DNA from: Streptomyces ochraceiscleroticus
GTDB taxonomy: Bacteria; Actinomycetota; Actinomycetes; Streptomycetales; Streptomycetaceae
Direction of reading: 5' to 3'
Length of the DNA: 64,000 nt
Assembly (NCBI RefSeq): GCF_000720485.1
Contig: NZ_JOAX01000009.1
Location: 124,001 to 188,000, forward strand
This document shows positions 58,825 to 64,000 of this stretch, piece after piece (positions within the stretch are counted from its first letter, which is position 1; every line of letters begins with the position of its first letter). A program made the translations under genes and the position numbers. The notes beneath the pieces are model-generated. The model was not told the origin of the DNA. It saw only the letters and a list, made by a program, of their open reading frames with translations, and ran no database searches.

Positions 58825-60420
58825 GTGCCTTCTCCCGTGCTTGCTCCCGGCCACGTTCCCGCGCAGCCGACCGCATCCGAGAGTGCGACCGCCGCCGATT
58901 CCGCGGTCACCGCCGACCCCGTGGCCGATACGGCCGACCCGGCCGATCCGGCCGGTGATCCACGGGGCGGCAAAGCCCCCTCCTCCGTACGCCGGTACAC
59001 CGCGAACCTGAAGTACCTCTTCAGGCGCGGCCGTACGGGCGGCACCGGCGGCGACCACGCGCCGTGGCGCTCGCTGCGCTACCGCAGCATGCGCTGGTGG
59101 TCGGTGGCCAACCTGGTCTCCAACGCCGGTACCTGGATGCAGCTCACCGCCCAGAACCTGCTGGTACTGCAGCTCACCGGGTCCGCCGCCGCCACCGGCC
59201 TCTCGCTCTCCGTACAGGCGGGCCCCGGCCTGCTCATGGGCCTCTTCGGCGGCGCGGCCGTCGACCGCTGGCCCCGTAAGGTCACCGCCGCGGTGAGCCA
59301 GGCCCTGCTGGGCCTGGTCGCGTTCGCCACCGCCTTCCTGGTGGCCACCGACCAGCTCAGCTACGGCGTGCTCATGGCGCTGTCCGCCGTCACCGGCATC
59401 ATCGCCACGGTCGACGGGCCCGCCACCTCGCTGCTCGGCAACGACCTCGTACGCCGGGAGGACGTGCCCTCGGCCATCGCGGTCGGCTCGCTGGTGCACA
59501 GCGTGGGCCGGCTCGGCGGTACGGCGCTGGCCGGTGTGGCCGTCGGCGTCCTCGGCACGGGTGCCGCGTACGCCGCGAACGGCTTCTCCTTCCTCTTCGT
59601 CGCCGCGGTGATCCCCTTCCTGCGGCCGGTCAGCCAGGCGCTGCGCGGAGCCGGGGCCGACAAGGCCGCGGCGAAGGCGCCGGTGAGCCTGGAGAAGGCC
59701 GAGAAGGCCGACAAGGCCGAGAAGGCCGAGAAGGCCGAGAAGACTGAGGTCGAGAAGGCACCGGAGCCCGTGGCGGCCGATCCCGAGCCCGCCATGACGG
59801 CCCGCGAGGGCATCGCCTTCTTCATGCGCCGCCCGCGGCTGGTGGCGCTGGCCGTGATCACCGGCCTGAGCGCGATCTTCGGCCGGAACTACCAGCTCAC
59901 GCTGGCCGTCCTGGTCACCGGGCCGCTCAGCGCGGGCGCCGGCGCCTTCGGCACGGTCTCCTCCGTCCTGGCCGCCGGTGGCATCGTCGGCGCGATCCTC
60001 GCCGCGCGGCTGCGCAAGCCCTCGGTCAAGCTCGTCGGCGCGCTTGCCGCTGCGGGCGGACTGCTCCAGGCCGTCGCGGGGCTCTCGCCCTCGCTCATCC
60101 TGCTGCTGGTCCTCGTGCTGCCGATGTCGGTGGTGGAGTCGGTCTCCGACACCGCGGGCACGACCGTGCTGCAGACCGACCCGCCGGCGAACATGCGCGG
60201 CCGTGTGCTCGGCGTCTGGCGGAGTCTGAGCACGGGCTGGGGGCTGGTGGCCCCGCCGCTGCTCGGCCTCCTCATGGAGTGGGCCGGCGCGCGCGGCGCC
60301 CTGGTGGCCGGCGGCCTGATCATCGCGGCCGTGACCGGCCTGGGTGCGGTGCTGCACACCCGCAAGGGCACGATCCGGACCGCGCCGGCCACGGCGGTGG
60401 CCTACCGGACGGCCGCCTGA
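58825..60420 (+). CDS. MFS transporter (DHA/enterobactin exporter-like)
   Basis: 531 residues from GTG 58825; the start is uncertain because no good ribosome site is seen and the frame is open to 58672. After about 90 polar residues come [62 protein letters not shown], the start of the MFS_3 group, then the second half with [46 protein letters not shown] and [21 protein letters not shown]. The central loop (from residue 290) is a run of EKA/DKA repeats. Probably a drug or siderophore exporter. Twelve helices are expected. Confidence 0.82.
   Translation: MPSPVLAPGHVPAQPTASESATAADSAVTADPVADTADPADPAGDPRGGKAPSSVRRYTANLKYLFRRGRTGGTGGDHAPWRSLRYRSMRWWSVANLVSNAGTWMQLTAQNLLVLQLTGSAAATGLSLSVQAGPGLLMGLFGGAAVDRWPRKVTAAVSQALLGLVAFATAFLVATDQLSYGVLMALSAVTGIIATVDGPATSLLGNDLVRREDVPSAIAVGSLVHSVGRLGGTALAGVAVGVLGTGAAYAANGFSFLFVAAVIPFLRPVSQALRGAGADKAAAKAPVSLEKAEKADKAEKAEKAEKTEVEKAPEPVAADPEPAMTAREGIAFFMRRPRLVALAVITGLSAIFGRNYQLTLAVLVTGPLSAGAGAFGTVSSVLAAGGIVGAILAARLRKPSVKLVGALAAAGGLLQAVAGLSPSLILLLVLVLPMSVVESVSDTAGTTVLQTDPPANMRGRVLGVWRSLSTGWGLVAPPLLGLLMEWAGARGALVAGGLIIAAVTGLGAVLHTRKGTIRTAPATAVAYRTAA
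59692..59760 (+). repeat. 9-bp coding repeat in the MFS central loop
   Basis: GAGAAGGCC units, with one GACAAGGCC, repeat from 59692 to about 59736 and decay to 59760. They encode [23 protein letters not shown], a charged helical spacer between the two six-helix halves. Confidence 0.85.
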
Positions 60421-60444
60421 CCGGCACCTACGTACCTCCGCACG

Positions 60445-60487
60445 CGTGAAGGGGCCGGGACTCGTGGTGAGTCCCGGCCCCTTCGCG
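60445..60487. terminator. Bidirectional terminator between MFS and HhH-GPD genes
   Basis: GAAGGGGCCGGGACTC (60448-60463) pairs perfectly over 16 bp with GAGTCCCGGCCCCTTC (60469-60484), five-base loop, and two more pairs outside a T-G pair. It lies between converging genes ending at 60420 and 60513. Confidence 0.92.
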
Positions 60488-60512
60488 TCGCTGTGAGGTC
60501 TCCGTCGCCTCG

Positions 60513-61163
60513 CTAGGACGTCTCCTCCTCGACGTCCTCGACGACGGACTTCTCCAGCGCGGCCCGGACCAGCGCCGCGGCCAGCGTGGCGGTGTCGTCG
60601 GCGGACACCAGCCGCGCCAGCTCCTCCGGCTTCTTGGGCAGGCCGAGCCGCTCAGCGCCCTGCAGAGCCTTACTGTCGAGATACGGGGCGAGGTCCCGCC
60701 ACACGGCCTGGGCCTCGCGCAGGAAGATGTCCGCGCCGGCCGGGCCGAGCCCGGGAACCTTCTGCAGCAGCTCCTTCAGCCGGTCCACGTCCCCGCCGGC
60801 CTCGTCCCGCAGCCGCCGCAGGTCGCCGTGGTACTCCTCCAGCAGGAGCTGCGCACCGTCCCCGAGCTGGGTGGACGTGCGCTCGTCGTACCGGCGGTAG
60901 CTGCCCCGGCCCAGGGCGTCGACCCGCTGCTGCCAGGTCGCGTCCCGCATGGACCGGGCGTCCCGCATCCCCGCCTCGAAGAGCTCGCGCGCCGCGGCCA
61001 CCGCCACCGAGGCCCGGATGCGCGCGCTGAGCAGGCAGGAGAGCACGAGCAGTTGGTACAGCGGCTGTGGGGTGTCACGGAGCGTGATGCCCGCCTCCGC
61101 TGCGTAGGTCTGCCCGTGCGTCTCCAACAGGGCCTGCACGGTCTTCCGCCGGTCACCCGTCAT
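60513..61163 (-). CDS. HhH-GPD (endonuclease III-like) DNA repair protein
   Basis: 216 residues from ATG 61163 after AAGGAG. YQLLVLSCLLSARIRASVAVAAARELFEAG, LLQKVPGLGPAGADIFLREAQAVWRDLAPYLDSKAL contain the helix-hairpin-helix (PGLGPAGA) and an Asp as in the GPD motif; the catalytic Lys of EndoIII and a C-terminal Fe-S cluster are not seen. It may be a monofunctional glycosylase or a structural relative of unknown substrate. Confidence 0.75.
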   Translation of the reverse strand: MTGDRRKTVQALLETHGQTYAAEAGITLRDTPQPLYQLLVLSCLLSARIRASVAVAAARELFEAGMRDARSMRDATWQQRVDALGRGSYRRYDERTSTQLGDGAQLLLEEYHGDLRRLRDEAGGDVDRLKELLQKVPGLGPAGADIFLREAQAVWRDLAPYLDSKALQGAERLGLPKKPEELARLVSADDTATLAAALVRAALEKSVVEDVEEETS

Positions 61164-61191
61164 GCCGGTACTCCTTTGAGAGGGGGCGGGA

Positions 61192-61311
61192 CTAGTGGGC
61201 GCCTCGCGAGGCGCCGCCGAAGAGCCGGGCGAGCGCACGGAAGGGGAGTGTCACCACGGCGGCGATGGTGCTGCCGATGGCCCGCAGTACGTCGGCGATG
61301 GCGCTGAGCAC
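61192..61311 (-). CDS. Conserved small hydrophobic/amphipathic protein (LPFRALARLFGG type)
   Basis: 39 residues from GTG 61311, directly after AGGAGGAATC. The peptide begins VLSAIADVLRAIGSTIAAVV and ends TLPFRALARLFGGASRGAH. Very short proteins with the LPFRxLxRLFGG pattern recur in Streptomyces and look like membrane-associated amphipathic helices. The perfect ribosome site and third-position GC support a real gene. It lies 28 bases before the HhH-GPD start on the same strand, so it may be its leader partner. Function unknown. Confidence 0.65.
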   Translation of the reverse strand: MLSAIADVLRAIGSTIAAVVTLPFRALARLFGGASRGAH

Positions 61312-61374
61312 GATTCCTCCTCATATCAGGGGAACTGTTCCTGTCCCTCGGGTTACCGGAATCGCGGAACGTAA

Positions 61375-62295
61375 TCATGGCCGGTGGGACACGCGGGCCC
61401 GCTCCATGAGCCGCGCCCGCCGCGCCGCCGCGGCCCGGCCCGCGGGGGAGAGGCACCACTCCCACCACCGGTCCAGCGCCTTCGGCGTCACCTCGTCCGC
61501 CGGGACCACCGCGGGCCAGCGCAGCGCCCGCGCCTGGGCGCTCACCTTCGCGCCGCCCAGTACGGGATCGACGGCCAGTACCGGCGTGCCCGCCCGCAGC
61601 GCCAGCACCATGCCGTGCAGCCGGTTGGTGACCACGGCGTCGAGCCGGGCGGCGAGCCCCATGAACTGCTCCGGGGTCGCGCAGTGCCGCCAGTCGTCGA
61701 TGGCGAGCCGGGTGTCGGCGGCCACTCGTGTGCAGTCCAGCCGGGTGAGCCACTCGATCAGCGCTCCGCCGACCGTGTCGTGCCGCCGCCGCTCCGCGTA
61801 CTCGCCCTGCCCGTACGTCAGCACCACCCCCACCAGAGGTGGCACCGGGTGCAGTGGGGCCGCTGCGGCCAGGTCGACGGAGGGTGCGGCGGCCGGTTCG
61901 TCCCGGGCGAAGACCCGGTCGAAGCCGCTCACCGCGGGGTCGCCGGGGTCGATGACGCTCACGCCGACGGCGAGCCGCCGGCAGTTGCTGAACTGCCGGT
62001 GCAGCCGCAGGAGTTGCTCTCCGTACACCGGGCCGCAGGTGAAGACGACGTGGTCGTACGCGGCGGGGTCGGCGGCGTCCAGCGGCATGCGGTCCGGTGC
62101 GAAGCCGCGGCTCCAGGCGGTGTCGTGCGCGATGCCGCACGCCGTGAGCGCCTCGGAAACCCGGCGCTGGGCCAGCGCGTCGCCGACCGTGACCTCGCCG
62201 TCGTCGAAGCTGAACCACCCGGTCAGCAGCGTCCGTCCGGGTCCTCCGGGACGGGCGAGCAGGTCGTCGGTCAGGGCGGTCAAGGGCTCTCGCAT
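61375..62295 (-). CDS. Polysaccharide pyruvyl transferase family protein
   Basis: 306 residues from ATG 62295, eight bases after AAGGAG. LLTGWFSFDDGEVTVGDALAQRRVSEALTACGIAHDTAWSRGF, VFTCGPVYGEQLLRLHRQF and DAVVTNRLHGMVLALRAGTPVLAVDPVLGGAKVSAQARAL (the TxRLHG...AG.P...D signature) define the family, which adds ketal pyruvate to sugars. It is divergent from a sugar epimerase gene and so belongs to the glycan or natural-product cluster that continues beyond the window. Confidence 0.85.
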   Translation of the reverse strand: MREPLTALTDDLLARPGGPGRTLLTGWFSFDDGEVTVGDALAQRRVSEALTACGIAHDTAWSRGFAPDRMPLDAADPAAYDHVVFTCGPVYGEQLLRLHRQFSNCRRLAVGVSVIDPGDPAVSGFDRVFARDEPAAAPSVDLAAAAPLHPVPPLVGVVLTYGQGEYAERRRHDTVGGALIEWLTRLDCTRVAADTRLAIDDWRHCATPEQFMGLAARLDAVVTNRLHGMVLALRAGTPVLAVDPVLGGAKVSAQARALRWPAVVPADEVTPKALDRWWEWCLSPAGRAAAARRARLMERARVSHRP

Positions 62296-62454
62296 GCCGT
62301 ACTCCTTCGCGTTTGCGCGCACGCAGGACGCGCACTCAAGAGGCGTACCCGTGCTGTCGCCGGTAGAACGGACGCAGATGTGTAAATGCATGGAAATAGG
62401 ACACTCAAGGTCCGTGTCACCCAGTGCCATGCCGCACGGAAAGGAGGACGACGC
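62296..62454. promoter_or_regulatory. Divergent intergenic region, pyruvyl transferase / sugar epimerase
   Basis: About 160 bases with a clearly lower-GC stretch near 62376-62400 (TGTGTAAATGCATGGAAATA), the likely promoter area for both genes. GACAC-like half sites flank CAAGG near 62400-62418, but no convincing operator is resolved. Confidence 0.4.
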
Positions 62455-63501
62455 GTGACTGCCCTGCCCTTGCGACCGACGTGGCGGCGTGCCGTCGTGA
62501 CCGGAGGCGCCGGCTTCCTCGGTTCCCACCTCTGCGAACGCCTGCTGGAGAGCGACGTCGAGGTCGACTGCGTGGACAACCTGTCCTCGGGATCGATGGA
62601 CAACATCGAGCACCTGCTCGGCCGCCCCGGCTTCCGCTTCCTGGACCGGGACGTCTGCCTCCCGCAGTGCGTCGAGGAACTCCGCGGCCCCTACGACCTG
62701 GTCCTGCACTTCGCGTGCCCCGCCTCACCGGCCGACTACCTCCGGATGCCCCTGGAGACGCTCGACGTCGGGAGCCTCGGGACGCGGAACGCCCTGGCCA
62801 TCGCGCACCGCGACAGTGCACGCCTCGTCCTCGCCTCCACCTCCGAGGTGTACGGCGACCCCCTCATGCACCCGCAGCGTGAGGACTACTGGGGGAACGT
62901 CAACCCGGTCGGCCCGCGCAGCGTGTACGACGAGTCCAAGCGGTTCTCCGAGGCACTGGTCACGGCGCACGTCGGCGCCAAGGGCACCAACGCCGGCATC
63001 GTGCGGATGTTCAACACCTACGGTCCGCGGATGCGCGCCCACGACGGCCGCGCCGTCCCCACGTTCATCTGCCAGGCGCTGGCCGGCGAACCGCTGACCG
63101 TGGCCGGCAGCGGCGAGCAGACCCGCTCGCTGTGCTACGTCGACGACACGGTCGACGGCGTGCTGCTGGTGGCCGCCAGCCGCGCGGTGCGCCCCGTCAA
63201 CATCGGCGGCGGCGACGAGACGCCCGTCGCCGAGATCGCGCGCCGCATCGTGGCGCTGACCGGCTCCAGGTCGGAGCTGCGGTACATCGAACGGCCCGAG
63301 GACGACCCCGAACGGCGGCGGCCCGACACCTCGCTGGCCCGCGAGATGTTCGGCTGGGAGCCGAAGGTCGCGTGGGAGGAAGGGATCAAGCGCACCATCG
63401 GCTACTTCGCGAGCCGCGATCCCCGCGAACGGCTCACCGCGCAGCCGGCAGCGGCCCCTCCCGCCCACGCCGCCCAGCCCGAAGAAGCCCCGCACCCGTG
63501 A
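62455..63501 (+). CDS. NAD-dependent sugar epimerase/dehydratase (UDP-glucuronate decarboxylase-like)
   Basis: 348 residues from GTG 62455 after AAAGGAGG. AVVTGGAGFLGSHLCERLLESDVEVDCVDNLSSGSMDNIEHLL, LHFACPASPADYLRMPLETLDVGSLGTRNAL, STSEVYGDPLMHPQREDYWGNVNPVGPRSVYDESKRFSEAL (YxxxK) and RMFNTYGPRM match UDP-xylose synthase-type enzymes closely. It would convert a UDP-sugar acid to a pentose or epimerise an NDP-sugar. The C-terminus ends in an Ala/Pro tail. The carbamoyltransferase gene begins 12 bases later. Confidence 0.9.
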   Translation: MTALPLRPTWRRAVVTGGAGFLGSHLCERLLESDVEVDCVDNLSSGSMDNIEHLLGRPGFRFLDRDVCLPQCVEELRGPYDLVLHFACPASPADYLRMPLETLDVGSLGTRNALAIAHRDSARLVLASTSEVYGDPLMHPQREDYWGNVNPVGPRSVYDESKRFSEALVTAHVGAKGTNAGIVRMFNTYGPRMRAHDGRAVPTFICQALAGEPLTVAGSGEQTRSLCYVDDTVDGVLLVAASRAVRPVNIGGGDETPVAEIARRIVALTGSRSELRYIERPEDDPERRRPDTSLAREMFGWEPKVAWEEGIKRTIGYFASRDPRERLTAQPAAAPPAHAAQPEEAPHP

Positions 63502-63513
63502 ACGGATCACTCC

Positions 63514-64000
63514 ATGCGCGTCCTTGGTGTCAACGCTCTCTTTCATGACCCCGCAGCAGCCCTCGTCATCGACGGCACGACCGTCGCGGCCGCGGAGGAG
63601 GAACGGTTCAGCCGCCGTAAGCACGGCAAGCGCCCGGTCCCCTTCTCCGCCTGGGAACTGCCCGAGCTCTCCGCCCGCTGGTGCCTGGAACAGGCCGGCC
63701 TGACCCCCGCGGACCTCGACGCCGTCGCCTACTCCTACGACCCCGAACTCTCCCGCCCCGCCGAGATGATGGGCCTGGACGACCCCTGGGACCACCTCCG
63801 CCAGGAGTACGCCCGCCGGGCACCGGAGTTCCTCGCCGAAGCGCTGCCGGGCCTGAAGCCCGAACGCGTCCGCTTCGTCGCCCACCACGTCGCCCACGCG
63901 GCCTCCGCCGGGCTCGCCTCCCCGTACGACGACAGCGCCGTCCTGGTGCTCGACGGCCGCGGCGAGTGCGCCTCGCACCTCGCGGGCGCCTACTCCGACG
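63514..64000 (+). CDS. NodU/CmcH-family carbamoyltransferase, N-terminal part
   Basis: 162 residues visible; the gene runs past the window end. MRVLGVNALFHDPAAALVIDGTTVAAAEEERFSRRKHGKRPVPFSAW, WCLEQAGLTPADLDAVAYSYDPEL and FVAHHVAHAASAGLASPYDDSAVLVLDGRGE are the ASKHA-fold start of the family, with the metal-binding HHxxH. It carbamoylates a hydroxyl group, often on a sugar of a natural product or nodulation factor. It follows the sugar epimerase closely, so a carbamoylated sugar is likely. Confidence 0.92.
   Translation, partial: MRVLGVNALFHDPAAALVIDGTTVAAAEEERFSRRKHGKRPVPFSAWELPELSARWCLEQAGLTPADLDAVAYSYDPELSRPAEMMGLDDPWDHLRQEYARRAPEFLAEALPGLKPERVRFVAHHVAHAASAGLASPYDDSAVLVLDGRGECASHLAGAYSD

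Noticed and set aside
1..64000. tRNA, rRNA, insertion sequences, att sites or phage genes
   Set aside because: No cloverleaf, transposase, integrase or flanking direct repeat was recognised by eye anywhere in the window.

Overview
The window is high-GC actinobacterial DNA, almost certainly from a Streptomyces chromosome. It has strong third-position GC bias, many GTG starts, purine-rich ribosome binding sites, an F420-type oxidoreductase, SPW and DUF574 proteins, and a gas vesicle cluster in the Streptomyces order gvpO-A-F-G-Y-Z-J-L-S-K. Coding density is high and many genes overlap by ATGA, GTGA or TGATG. I saw no rRNA, tRNA, insertion sequence, prophage or CRISPR array.

Layout. 1-9150: a cut cation-efflux transporter, an F420-dependent oxidoreductase, a formate dehydrogenase operon on the minus strand (molybdopterin subunit, four-cluster ferredoxin, NrfD-type anchor, then a small kinase), a cysteine hydrolase and a small Rho_N-like protein. 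9184-20418: an aromatic-acid catabolic block. Its SDR, amidohydrolase, CoA ligase, MaoC hydratase and MHS transporter, facing a MarR regulator, match the actinobacterial cou/phd p-hydroxycinnamate pathway. A tandem IclR regulator and pobA (4-hydroxybenzoate hydroxylase) follow, so p-coumarate could be carried to protocatechuate. 20539-27883: a HAD phosphatase, a CYP152-type P450 peroxygenase, an orphan CheB-like esterase, a LigD-type ligase and phosphoesterase as separate genes, small stress proteins, a polysaccharide deacetylase and a probable glycosyltransferase remnant. 28291-33867: a PAS-GGDEF-EAL c-di-GMP protein overlapping a DUF574 methyltransferase, a GH15 enzyme and a hemerythrin. 33958-39124: the complete gas vesicle operon. 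39382-47855: stress-related genes (SDR, FUSC-like membrane protein, Ku, DUF2795, epimerase, DAO-Rieske fusion, DUF2267, hemerythrin, CBS pair). 47984-56476: a YdiJ-like FAD/Fe-S dehydrogenase, a TPP enzyme, an enolase-superfamily enzyme, a second GH15 protein and a second Rho_N-like protein. 56502-64000: guanine deaminase, DUF5709, an MFS exporter, a HhH-GPD protein, a 39-residue ORF, and the start of a sugar-modification cluster (pyruvyl transferase, NAD-sugar epimerase, carbamoyltransferase cut by the window end).

How it works together. Much of the second half looks like a general stress and survival island: gas vesicles, NHEJ (Ku plus ligase), hemerythrins, CBS, SPW, DUF2795, DUF5709 and c-di-GMP turnover. 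Several of these genes, and two gene-free spots, carry a promoter-like pattern GNNT-N15/16-NGG(C/T)AC that resembles the Streptomyces SigB consensus. Two of these patterns begin homologous elements of about 100 bp that end in strong hairpins, at 42510-42609 and 46534-46630. These are candidate small RNAs and the least explained signal in the window.

All assignments were made by eye from sequence; no database search was run.
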